Positions 1-10,805 of a DNA stretch of 64,000 bases are shown here, piece after piece. Below the pieces are notes generated by a model, which searched no databases, was not told the DNA's origin, and was given only the letters and a program-made list of their open reading frames with translations. Each line of letters starts with the position of its first letter. Within the stretch, counting starts at the first letter, position 1. Source of the stretch: Lumbricus rubellus (lineage: Eukaryota > Annelida > Clitellata > Crassiclitellata > Lumbricidae); NCBI GenBank assembly GCA_945859605.1, contig OX243811.1, forward strand, positions 36,941,750 to 37,005,749, given 5' to 3'. Made by a program: the position numbers and the translations under genes.

Positions 1-90
1 TTATCATTGATGGTTATGACATTATAAACAAGAGGCATATAATCATAAAGAACTGCTGCACAGAGCTACTAAATGAACACGATAATAATT

Positions 91-217
91 ATTAAGTACT
101 TTAATACTAATGATGATAATAATGATTAAGTACTTTAATACTAATGATGATGACAATGATTAGGTACTTTAATACTAATGTTGATGATGATGTGTGTGTG
201 TGTGTGTGTGTGTGTGT
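91..217. repeat. 34-bp tandem repeat followed by (TG)n
   Basis: Three copies of a 34-bp unit beginning ATTAAGTACTTTAATACTAA start at 91, 125 and 159, and are followed by a (TG)n run at about 192-217. The stretch lies upstream of the first visible exon of the GH63-like gene, so it is presumably intronic. Nothing else is seen in 1-416. Confidence 0.8.
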
Positions 218-416
218 TGTACTTTTCTCTTGAGTACATGTATTGGTTGCATTTTATTCAGCAATAGTTTTCAAACCCCCTTGAAGAAATTTTTCAATCC
301 TTTGGATAACAATGCGTGCAGCTGTGCTGGGAGTTACTGAAAGACACTCTAAGATTAAAATGGCTGTGTGAATGCTTGTCTGTATGTATGTATGTAATGT
401 TGCTTTAAGTTACCAG

Positions 417-3400
417 GTTGTGAATTCAACTTCAGCGATGTGAATCCACCGCTTCATGCGTGGGCTTGTCTCCATCTCAGTCGATGGCCAGGCTCCGAAT
501 CTGACTGTGACGTGGAATTTCTAAAGAGATGCTTCCACAAGCTCACTCTCAACTTCAATTGGTACGTCATATTTCTCCCTTGATGTGCTCAAAAAGTGTT
601 GTTAGTAAGATAAGAAAAACGACCAGTTGTGATAAATATCAATGTTAATTGTAAAAATGGTGATGATGATAATTGATGATGATGATGACAGTGGTAGTTT
701 ACAGTAATAATAATAATGCTAGCATTAGTATTAATATTAAGTAATAATAATAATAAAACGTAACTGATTATAACTATTTCAGAATCTGTTCCACTCAATT
801 TTTTTAATCCTGAAGGATGACTTATATTTTTATATTTTGTATTAAAATTTAAAAATGAGATCGACTGCGACATTAATGACGATAGTAACAGCTGTGGGAT
901 CACATGTATTACTTCTGAGGTTAATTTGACGGACAGTGATTATAGCAATTAAATAATAAATTGTGTAAAGAAATAAATGGAACTGATGCACCACAGGTGG
1001 ATGAATCAGAAGGATGTCTTTGGAAGATTTCTGTTCAGTGGTGGATTTCTCGGCATGGATAACATTTCCGTGTTTGAACGATCGTCACTTCCCGAAGGAA
1101 TTGTTCTTGAACAGGTTAATAAACGAGATTGGTTCATGTATCTTTCTTATTTGATTAACTGCAAATGACTAATGACTGTTGATGATGCTTTGTGATAGTA
1201 TGGCATCGGTGCCCTAGAAGTCATTAGATTGGGTTCAATTGAAGCTTATTAATTTTATGTATATAGATATATTGACCGTTGACCGAGTTATATAATACCT
1301 ATAAGTAATAATTAGTAACTTGAAGTAACTTTTGTCGTGCCAGTAATATATAGAATATGATGCATCTACTGAAGTGCAGAAAATCACGTCACAAAGCAGG
1401 TAAGATATGCAGATTATCTCTTCGGAGACACAAGCATGAAGCATCATATAGTGGATGAGCAATATGAGAAAGTAGGTCATAAGTTGAGTGTAAATAGATG
1501 TAGGCCAGCTCATGTAGGTACATTATGTAATGATGTCCTTGGCCTTTGCCCATATATCTTCTTATCCTTAGGTATCTAACTTTATGATTATGTATATGTC
1601 TAGCACATGTTAAGTTAGGGAAAGGTCTCTAATTAACATATATAATTTTGATATATATAATGCGTATATAATGCTTAATTAATTGATCAGTACTTCTGAC
1701 TGGTACTTGTGTGCTTGCATATGAAAAGTACATGAATGTATAAATTTTTTATAGGTCTTATAAACATTTGCATACTTTGATTGGTTGATGACAGGCTGAT
1801 GGCACGGCATGGATGGCATTTTACGCACGGTGTATGATGGAGATGGCATTGGAGTTGTCCAAAACAGACGATGTCTTTGAATCCATTGCGATCACCTACC
1901 TTAGTCACTTTGTGTCTATTGCAAAAGCAATCAGTGACCCAAACAATGGTACTTTGTTAATTAATTAGATACGATTGTTTTCAGTTTTTAATTGTTTCTT
2001 GAAAAGTGGCCTATAAATGCGTCCTTTTTATATACTAAATGTGTAATTGGCTCAATTTTTTTAAAAGTGCACATAGTTACTATCTTATTTATGTATTTAT
2101 TTATGTGTTTATTTATTTGCTAATTGTTTATGTATTCTTTAAATTTGTTTTGACTATAATGTAGATATTTATGTTACAATTTCGATTTGTTGAAGTATGT
2201 TTTTATATATTTTGCTGTATATTCATGTTTTATATATATTTTCTTATAGGTCTGTGGGATGTGGAAGATGGGTTCTTCTACGATCGGGTGACAGTAAAGG
2301 AAGACAGATCGACTGTTGTCCTTCGTGTTCGGTCCCTCGTCGGTCTTGTCAGCCTCTTTCCTGTCATTACGCTTCGGACAAGCCTGTACGACCACCTAAA
2401 GATTTTTAAGGATGAATTTGCCAAAGCCCTTGATCAGTTGAAGACGTTGCAACCTTCTACAGAGGAGGTATATTTCTAAGTAATCGATTAATTCGATCAA
2501 TTAATTAACTACAATTAATTATTAACTACATTGATTAGCTGATAAATTTCACATAATATAACACAATGTGGGGTGCGGTGATGTAGTGGTGGCGTCATTG
2601 CCTTGGAACCGGACGGTTCGAGGTTCAAATCCACCTTGCCGCATAAGGACCTTGGGCAAGTCCTTCACTCACAATTGCTCAGCGCTTCGGCGTGAAACTC
2701 CGATGCAGTGTCTGCTCTGCATTCGGGAGCGCCTCTGAGTAGAGAGAGAGCTTGAAGGGGCGCTATAAGAAGTGCACATACAAACAAACAATACACAATA
2801 ACATTACTGATGGAACTGGTGGTGCAACTGACCAAAGGTTAGGCTAGGCACATTCAAAGATTGACAAAGCAATCAAGTCAAAATTTCCTGATTGAAATTA
2901 TCAACTTGTCATCCATAGCTTACATGGTATGAATGGAAAATAAATAAATAGCTGAATGGAAATATGTTTTCTTATAGAGTGATGTGGACTTGGCGGCAGT
3001 TGCTAATGGCAGCCATCTTCTCAGTCTTGTTAGTTTCACCCAGTTCAAGTCTCTGCTGCAATACCTGCTTGACGAGTCAGAGTTTTTGGCACCATTTGGC
3101 ATAAGGTCATTGTCAAAGGTAAGTCTTCATTTTGGCGTTCATTCATATAATTTATATAGCACTCTTCAGGAACTACTCAGAGGCATTCCCAACTCCAGTG
3201 CACCCAAAAAGAACAGTTTTAAGTTTGGAGAGGAAGGAATCTGGTTGAGTCCCGTGGTAGACATGGTTCTAAGGAAATGTTGTTCCAGACCACTCGGCCA
3301 ACCATAGAGAAGACTCGATTTTCCATAGTTGCAGGACAAGTGTACGCAACAAGTTTTCACAGAGCGTAGGCGACAATGGCCTTGGATGCCCAACGTGAGA

Positions 3401-6018
3401 CAGCATAGCTATCAGAGGTAAATTGAGGTGACAACATGACAACATTGCCATGCCAGAACAGCTAGTCTTCCTGAAACTTCTGGCATAAGTTCATTATACA
3501 TGTCTGCAAGGGTTCTTAGCGCTTTTAAGCATAGGTTTTTTCAAGGGTAACATAACTGGCATCATTTTACATTCGATCCAGGGCTGTAATCGAGGGTATA
3601 CGCAGGTGTACAGCGTTAAGATCATAAATATTTCTGTTGTATATGGGGAAATTGATTTGCTGACAGCGCTAGGCAACTGTAGCTTGTACTCGTCTTTAAT
3701 TTTGCCAGCACAGTTCTGGTTGGATGAGATGATGTTGAATTAGATGAGCTTAGATTGGATATAGTCATTTTTAACTAGATTAATTATCTTTGATTTGATC
3801 ATATAGGAGCAAATGTGGTTTTGCATTACATTATCTGTTTGTTTTTTATTTAAGACGTATGGAACTAAAGAATACAGCGTGGAGATACTTGAGCAGAATT
3901 ACAGCATTTCTTATTGTCCAGGTGATTCGGACTGCTCTCTGTTTGGAGGCAACAGCAATTGGAGGGGACCCATCTGGCTCTGCAGTAAGTCCTTTGCACC
4001 AACACACTACTTTTGACGCTTTTGTGTTACATGCACAACTGACTTTGTATGTTTTCCACATAGTCCTGTCTGCCTGTGAATTCCAACCTGTGTCCATTAA
4101 AGAAATGTCAGTTGCTGGTGTGTTCCAGAGTGGGCTTAAGACACACTTGTTTGGCTTGGCTTCTTATATTGACTATGACACAGTCAATTCGTTACGTGAG
4201 CAAAAGCATACACTGAAATAAATAAAATAATTGGGAATTAAGCGCAATGTAACAGGGAGACATAAAATAAATGTATGGTGCAGGTATTATTACAATCTAC
4301 TCTACATTACACTTTACACCATTTCATATTGCATTAAAATTACACACTTAAATATTTACCTTGCATCACTGAACATTAATAATAATTTTCATGATGTTAC
4401 AATTACATTAATATAATTATCATTTCATTTTTGTTCAGTGAATTATCTCCTTCTGGAAGCACTCGACAGTTACGGCGATTACTTTACGGATACAATTTCC
4501 TTTGCATTTCCAACCGGTTCTCGAAAGCTTTTGTCCCTCCACGAACTGACCAACGAAATTCGAAAGCGAATTGCAGCTTTGTTTTTGCCGAACTCCAAAG
4601 GGCGCCGTCCACTTAATGGTCAGCCATTCATTTTATTTTTACTCCTGAAAATTGTTGTAGTGCAAGCTTTATTAGATTCTTGTTTAACCCTTTAACGACC
4701 AGCATGTACTAAAACACATGGAAAACATATGTAGCTGGTCGTTAAAGGGTTTTAAATTATTATTACTAAATATTATTCCTTTTCAGTTCTGCAATATTGT
4801 TATAACCCTACTTACTGCAGCTAGTACCATGTTTATCATAATAAAATTATTAATATTACTGTCTTATTTATATTAATGTGCTTATTTATTTAACACAGTT
4901 TCAATCGTGCATCAGTTTTTTCCATATTATAGATAGAATTGAACAGTTTTTCAGCACTTGGCAACATCATGGTGCATGAGTGACCAATCGGCTATTGACG
5001 ATGCTTTCTACTGTTGTAGTAGCATTGCAATAGCTGTAAAAGTAGGCACCCATCTGATGCAGTTGTCTAGTGCCTAATTGTCTATGCAGGGTATTGTAGC
5101 AGTTGAACCCTACGGATATGCAGTTTATCTGCAAGGCATGTTCAAAGATTGACAAGTGATTAAGCGAAACTTGATTTTAGCTGTGCTATAGAAGCTGTAA
5201 GAATCGGGTTACAATATTCATTGCAGGTAAAAACGAGCTGTTTGTGCAGGACACGCACTGGAAGGGAATGGTTCATTTCTACGAATTCTACAACCCAGAG
5301 ACAGGTCAAGGCCATGGTGCTAGGTATGACAACCATATTATTATTCCTACCAGTTTCATGAAGTCTGAAAGCCTATGGTATGTCAATAGCATAGACTTTC
5401 AGACTTCATGTCTGGTGGGCTGTCTGATACTAGTAGTCTTGTCATATCACCGTCGCTTCGCAACGTGGCTTCACGAATGGACCATCATGTAGTAATATCA
5501 AGTGTTATTAATGTTGTGGCTGCTACCTTGTAAGACAATCAGCAAAATGCACTGAGCAAGATGAAGATGCAAACATCAGCTAGTTTGAAAGATATTAAAT
5601 TTGGCTTTCCAGCAAGTGGTGGACCAGCACTCCAAAAGTGCCTGAGGAAGCTCGGCTCCAAAATATTTATGTAAAACATTCTTAAACTGCATTTTTAGCA
5701 TACAGTCAAATGAAGCTAATGAAATCTTAATATTGATCTTCATCACTGAACATTACATACGTAATGTTTCACAGGCCAGAAAATATATGGTAGGCTCTTT
5801 GGCACATCTGGCGTAAGTGATATCTTTAGCTCTATGTTTAATGGAACTTAGCCCACAGATATGCATGTGTATTATATATATATGTGTACTCATTACATAG
5901 TGCCTGTTGTAATTTTTCAAAACCCACAGTAAACCATATCTTAGTGCAGCGTCTTATTTTTTTTTACAGCCACCAAACTGGATGGAGTGCACTGATCGCC
6001 AGCATCCTTCAGTCATGA
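417..6018 (+). CDS. GH63-like glycoside hydrolase (YMR196W/mannosylglycerate hydrolase-like), 3' part
   Basis: Nine exons, partial at the 5' end: 417-561, 997-1114, 1795-1948, 2250-2467, 2978-3118, 3855-3984, 4439-4618, 5227-5323, 5970-6018. All are flanked by AG/GT and reading phase is continuous across every junction, giving about 410 residues ending at TGA 6016-6018. Recognisable family blocks, in order: DVNPPLHAWA, NFNWWMNQKDVFGR (joined across exons 1-2), GGFLGMDNISVFERS, LEQADGTAWMAFY, LAPFGIRSLS, GGNSNWRGPIW, FYEFYNPETGQGHGASHQTGW. These are the conserved C-terminal (alpha/alpha)6-barrel blocks of GH63-like enzymes related to yeast YMR196W and bacterial mannosylglycerate hydrolases. 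The substrate in animals is not established. The N-terminal half lies upstream of the window. The exon 8 donor lies in a hairpin (separate entry). Identity to the superfamily is firm; the exact activity is inferred. Confidence 0.9.
2569..2793 (+). repeat. tRNA-derived SINE, near full-length copy
   Basis: The head carries RNA polymerase III promoter-like sequence: an A-box-like GATGTAGTGG near 2580 and a good B box GGTTCAAATCC at 2622-2632. The body contains GACCTTGGGCAAGTCC and GGGAGCGCCTCTGAGTA, and the tail reads GAAGGGGCGCTATAAGAAG followed by an A-rich end. The same order of blocks recurs at 9176-9398 (+), 34020-34241 (-) and 8501-8664 (-, deleted), which defines a family of about 220 bp. 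It sits in an intron of the GH63-like gene. Confidence 0.85.
3155..3200 (-). repeat. SINE 3' tail fragment (diverged)
   Basis: The sequence TATATAGCACTCTTCAGG followed by ACTACTCAGAGGCATTCCC is a diverged reverse copy of the tail of the SINE family at 2569-2793. It lies in the intron after the exon ending at 3118. The following 250 bases look like further degraded repeat material. Confidence 0.45.
4060..4190 (+). mobile_element. LINE reverse transcriptase C-terminal relic
   Basis: Conceptual translation gives EFQPVSIKEMSVAGVFQSG followed by LKTHLF. This resembles the end of CR1/L2-type reverse transcriptase ORFs, where an LP..I motif is followed by F...LKT.LF. It is short and intronic in the GH63-like gene. 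The assignment rests on this terminal motif alone. Confidence 0.4.
4685..4751. repeat. Perfect 18-bp-arm hairpin in an intron
   Basis: AACCCTTTAACGACCAGC at 4685-4702 is exactly inverted at 4734-4751, with a loop of about 31 bases. The structure looks like a minimal fold-back element. It lies 67 bases downstream of a GH63-like exon end (4618). Confidence 0.8.
5323..5451. repeat. Fold-back element covering the exon 8 donor of the GH63-like gene
   Basis: The inner arms CATGAAGTCTGAAAG (5357-5371) and CTTTCAGACTTCATG (5396-5410) are perfectly inverted. CCTACCAG (5346-5353) pairs imperfectly with CTGGTGGG (5412-5419). The outermost segments, GGTATGACAA at 5323-5332 and TTGTCATATCACC at 5439-5451, pair imperfectly. 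The exon ends at 5323, so the GT donor at 5324-5325 is inside the outer arm. Confidence 0.75.
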
Positions 6019-6163
6019 CCAACATTTAACGAACTTCTTCACAGATTGACTGATTAATTAAAAAGTAGCCCAAGTCAAGGTTGTCAAAGCAACACTAAAT
6101 AATTAATAATTATGTAAGAACAATATCAAACTGATGCCATCTTTTACTCTGCATATAAAGCAG

Positions 6164-6169
6164 TTTATT
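6164..6169 (-). terminator. Poly(A) signal AATAAA of DCTPP1
   Basis: TTTATT on the plus strand at 6164-6169 reads AATAAA on the minus strand, about 70 bases beyond the DCTPP1 stop codon. The convergent GH63-like gene ends at 6018, so the two 3' UTRs probably approach or overlap each other. Confidence 0.7.
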
Positions 6170-6237
6170 GTCAACAAAAGAATCATAAACTGGATCTTTG
6201 GATAGGTTTTGTTTTTTACAACTTCCTCTGGATCGAT

Positions 6238-8134
6238 TTAAGATGATCCAGATTGATCGCTAGCATTTAGCGAACTGCTCTTTGGATCTGTTCCCAGCAA
6301 TTCTGCCAACTGTTCATCTGACATGAACCCTTGATCAGTGGTAGCAGCATCTCCTGCATCTCTTCTGTGTGGCTGATCATCTTTGTATTCGCTATACTTT
6401 TTGCTCGATCCGTAGACACGCCCGACCGGGTATTTCTCACGATTTATTTCAATCTTTCTAAGAACAGCTGCTGGAAGATCAATGCGACACTGTTCTGCCA
6501 GACGGATCAAGTAGATCAGTACATCACTCAGTTCCTCGGATAGATGCGTTACATCAGCTTCAGACCAATCTGAATAAAAAGTTATGCAAACTAAATCTAT
6601 GTAGAACCACTCTCGATAGGTAATTTACTACAAATTAATTATTTGCTGAAATGGACTCCAAAATGATCAGCTATACGACTAAATGCGGAAGTAAAGACTG
6701 CAAATAGTAAAGAGCAAGGACAGTCTCGATTTCCACCTGCTGATTCCAGTCATGCAGGTAAGAAGCTAACGAGTTTAAGGCTTCCTCAGAAGCAAAAGGC
6801 TGCACTAAGCTCAAGACATACTGAGATGCAGGCTTGTCCATTGTCAATAGATGAGAAGAAGAAGAAATACTGAATATTAAACTGAAATAAATAAGTGCTA
6901 TTTAACTTACCTGGTAAACCGACCTGAACTTCATTTCTCCACTGGCTAAAAATCACAAATTTTAATTTTATGCATATACTATTTTTACAATTTAAATTCT
7001 ATTGTCATTAACATAGCTGAAACTTTAAAAAATACTTAGAGATTTAAATATGAAATTAAAAACAGAGTTAGTGTTCATGAAACAATATATAGTCAATGAC
7101 AACAGCCACACAATTTAAGTAAATGTGCACATTTTTACACAAGGTGATAAAAATTCTAAAACTTTATTATTATGAGCTAATATACTAGTAATCAACCTAA
7201 TAAAATTTACTTACAACAGTTTTTCTATTTTATCTTTTCTTTAGTCTCAAAGCGAAAGTACATGGTAATCTGCAGCATGCTCTAATATTGAATTTACAAT
7301 CCAATTTGATAAATTTGAATGTGATCAGCCCTAATTTAGTCCTGATCTTTTACTGAAAACTCACAATATTTCGGAGACTTCTCCAACCTCTCCAACCATG
7401 GCGAGGAGAAGGTTCCTTGGTGAGTGAAACTGGTTCCAGTTGCGCTCCTCAACAAACTCAGCCTGTTGTCGTCGTCTACAAATAGCCAAAAATAAATTTT
7501 TTAGTACATTAATCTTGATTAACCAAGAATTATTCCCCTCCTAAAATGGGTTAGAGAATCCTAGCATTTGCGGGTTCAATTTGACATAGCACCGGTGAAA
7601 AGCTAGCGTTTGTGGGCGCTGAGACATTTAAAAGATTAACATTACATGACCCGAGTGCTGTGCTGCATCTTCGCCAGCTACAGAACTTGAAACGGCTGGT
7701 CCATTTTATGTGCAGTCTTCCAAATCAATTAACAACGTGATAACCAAAGTATCGAAAGATAAAGTTATAGCTTACATCGTCTCAAGCGTCAGATCTGAGC
7801 CGAATCGAAATTCCGAATTCTTCTTCGACGATGAACTCACGAGTCCATTTTCTTCCTTCTCTGAACTTTGTATTTTTTGCTGTTTCGACAAAAGCGTAAG
7901 TTGCGAACAAGGCGGAGTTTCGTCGAAATCATCGGGTACAGTTTTTGTGACGCTTTCCAACAAACTAGATGTGAAAGTTTTCGGATGATTATCGTTTACT
8001 TCAACTCGCGTTGAAGTGCTACATGTTGAGACAGTCCCGCGTGTTTCGTTCATTTCGTTTGTAGTTTGGTGTTCCTCGTCGGACTCGCGTCGTCTTCTTT
8101 TTCGTTCAGGAGATTGCACAGCAGAGTCAGCCAT
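6238..8134 (-). CDS. DCTPP1: dCTP pyrophosphatase 1 (MazG-like all-alpha NTP pyrophosphatase)
   Basis: Four exons on the minus strand in coding order: 8134-7776, 7475-7365, 6945-6911, 6569-6238 (stop 6240-6238), giving 278 residues with all phases matching. The family blocks are FRFGSDLTLETIRRQQAEF, ERNWNQFHSPRNLLLAMVGE, EELSDVLIYLIRLAEQCR and KYPVGRVYGSSKKYSEYK. The metal-binding MazG pattern is present: E149-x2-E152 and E181-x2-D184. The enzyme hydrolyses dCTP and modified dCTPs to the monophosphate, keeping the nucleotide pool clean. The ATG at 8134 was chosen over the one at 8251 because it has A at -3 and G at +4 and gives MADSAV. The protein carries an unusually long N-terminal extension of about 107 residues with a basic RKRRRR cluster, a possible nuclear signal, and a polar C-terminal tail. 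Confidence 0.93.
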
Positions 8135-8500
8135 TGTAAAGGCTCCACAAGCGATTATTATTATATCAATGATACGTATAATAACTGAGTGAAAATATTC
8201 AACTGTATGCCTAAAAAAGGCGCCGATATATTGTTTACACCGGTGGTTCATACATAGATATCAGATAGCAACTTCCGTTAGTTTAGTGCCACGTTTCTTT
8301 GGTTTCATTTCTTCAGCGCCTTGTCTCTTTTTTGCGCCAGCGTATCTCTTTTTAGCGTGTGTATAATCTGGTATTATTAATTTATAACAATGCTAATAGA
8401 CTAATAATTTTGGTCAGTTACGATGCAAAAGACGAGTGGAGGAGATCAACTCATCACTCATATTTGCAAACCGTTATAGGCATTGCTTTGTTCGTAATAT

Positions 8501-8664
8501 GTGCACTTATATAATATAGCACCCCTTCAAGCTCCATACTCAGAGGCGCTCCCAACTACAGAGCGGACACTGCATCGGAGTTTCATGCTGAAGAGCTGAG
8601 CAATTGCGAGTGAAGGACAAGTGAAGGCGACGAACATACTAACTACACCACTGCGCCCCACATT
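8501..8664 (-). repeat. Internally deleted SINE copy
   Basis: It reads, reversed, as the same SINE family as 2569-2793: the tail (ATAGCACCCCTTCAAGCTC), the body (CAGAGGCGCTCCCAAC, GACACTGCATCGGAGTTTC) and the extreme head (CCACTGCGCCCCACA). The block containing the B box is missing, so this copy probably cannot be transcribed by Pol III. Confidence 0.75.
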
Positions 8665-8990
8665 GCTGTTCCACCTCTTTGGAACAAACTTCAGCCAGCA
8701 CTGCCACAAACATCTGATCCATCCTACAAACGCGCCAAAACTCTACCTCTTACAAAAGTCTTTCACTTAAAACTAAAAAAACTGCTTTTTAAAAGATCGG
8801 ATCCTGATTATTCCACCTCACCCTAACTCCCACGTCGTTTCAACTCTAAGCATCATTCACCATAGCCGTCTGTCTAACTCCCTCCCGAAGTTTACCCTGC
8901 GGCCCTGCCTATCGAATTTGTTTCAATCTAGCGCCCGTGAATAAGCTGGTTCCTGCGACTTGGCTTTTGTGGGCACTGTAGAAGTTCCGA
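8660..8990 (+). mobile_element. LINE 3' end relic (RT C-terminus plus 3' UTR)
   Basis: Translation gives AVPPLWNKLQPALPQTSD then KVFHLKLKKLLFKR, the typical end of CR1/L2-type reverse transcriptases (LWN.LP, then LK..LF). About 150 bases of non-coding tail follow. It directly abuts the deleted SINE on its left. It is 5'-truncated, as usual for dead LINE copies. Confidence 0.6.
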
Positions 8991-9175
8991 GTTTACGATT
9001 ACGTGTCCATTCCATACCATAAGGCCAACAACAGAGGAAGAGCAGTTCGCAATCAAGGAGCGAGTTTACTCCAAGTAGGGGAACGGAGAGCACAGCACCC
9101 CTGTACAGAGAGTACAGTGACAGAGCTCTTGCAAATAAGCAGGAGCGGCACCCAAAGCATTCCGCTCACTGCTTA

Positions 9176-9398
9176 TGGGGCGTGGTGGTGCAGTAGGTAT
9201 GTTTGTTGCCTTGCAGCCGGAGGGTTGTTGGTTGAAATCCACCTCAAGTCGTTGCATAGGGACCTTGGGCAAGTCCTTCACTCACAATTGCTCAGCGCTT
9301 CGGCGTGAAACTTCAATGCTGCAGTGACCATGCTGTAGTCGGGAGCGCCTCTGAGTAGTGAGCTTGAAGGGGCGCTATAACAAGTGCACACACAAACA
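9176..9398 (+). repeat. tRNA-derived SINE, near full-length copy
   Basis: The head GGGGCGTGGTGGTGCAG, body GACCTTGGGCAAGTCC, GCTCAGCGCTTCGGCG and GGGAGCGCCTCTGAGTAG, and tail GAAGGGGCGCTATAACAAG match the copy at 2569-2793 in order. The B box is degraded (GGTTGAAATCC). It lies in the intergenic space between DCTPP1 and the FBXL8-like gene. Confidence 0.8.
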
Positions 9399-10220
9399 AA
9401 AAAAACACAAAACACCTCAGAAGAGACATCGTATATAATAATATTATACTGGGATAGCGAGTCAATGCACAACATCCTGCATATAATCGGCGACATGCCC
9501 AAATTTTTGATTATAATATTATGACCCAAGAGGTATTACAATGTATGATATAAACCTTAAAACTAGAACAAACAAAAAAATGAATCAATAACTTGAACAG
9601 CATTGGATAAAACTATATCAAGCAATTGTGCCCAAAATTCAAACATATGGCCAGTTTTCAGCAGGACTTTTATTTAATGATGTTAGGCCTAATCATGGTA
9701 CGAAACTCTATAAATATGTAAAAAATGCTATTAAAAAATAACTACATATTTAAAAAATAAATATTCAAAATTCAAATAAGCAAATGCAAGACAAACTGTA
9801 TTTTATAACCACCACTGTCCACCAGTGTTGAAAGATGAATCATAGTCATGTTGGGTCAATTCCAAGTAGGCCTGCAAAGATATCAGCTAATGTGACACAA
9901 GGCACTCATAAAAGAAGGTTAGACAGGTAATCAAAGTACTTAGTGTCATTAGGTCAGGCATGTTGTCAGGGCCTCTCCCCAATGTACCTCGAGAGTTATG
10001 CTGCTTTATGTTGTGTATCCAAGGATGTCGTCCCCTACGCTCTGCTTAAAAGAGAGTCCTCTAAGTTCCATTTGCTCGTACTGCAACCATGAAGAATCGA
10101 ACCTTCTCTGTGGTAGGGCTAGTGATCCGGAATGGCCCGTCATTAGAGCTATGCCTACACCATGGGATCGTACCAGAATCATTCTCACTAAACTTATAAT
10201 TGGGTTTTTGGCGTGCTGGA

Positions 10221-10266
10221 GTTGGGAGCACCTCTGAGTAGTTTACTTGAAGGGGTGCTATATAAA
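10221..10266 (+). repeat. SINE tail fragment
   Basis: GGAGCACCTCTGAGTAG, then CTTGAAGGGGTGCTATATAA, matches the last 50 bases of the SINE family. It is downstream of the FBXL8-like stop codon, possibly in its 3' UTR. The 9.4-10.2 kb and 10.3-10.8 kb stretches around it are AT-rich and show no recognisable gene. Confidence 0.6.
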
Positions 10267-10805
10267 TTTCTTAATGTTTAATGTAACATGAAATTACCAT
10301 GGTCAAAAATCCATTTCATGAAATCATAATTTCTAACAAAGCATTAAATGTCAATTGCTGCTAAGGAGAATTGGTGTTCATACCAAATTCAAGGTTACAG
10401 GTGATCCAGTTGAAAGGTCAAGAGGCCAAGGCACAAGAAGAAATGGAAGCAAATGGAAGAAAGGAAGCAAATGGAGGTAAGGAAGACATGTTTCAAGTTG
10501 ACAATAAGTTCTACAGTACCACTGCGATAGTGCTCAAATGTCAATAGCATTACAAAATGCATCGATGAATGTTTTAGGCACATCACCATCAACTCTATCT
10601 ATAGAAAACTTTAGCATTAACTGTGTATACTATTTTCTGATATATCACCTGATGTACACAATTTGTACATTTACTCCTCGAAACAGAAAATAAATGAAGC
10701 ATCTTTGTAACTTATCTACAACTGACTCTATTAGAAGACTACAAATTGTCATGGAGGCCAGTCAGCTGTTGTTCAGCAGTTAGTGGCACAAACGGTGTAA
10801 GAATG

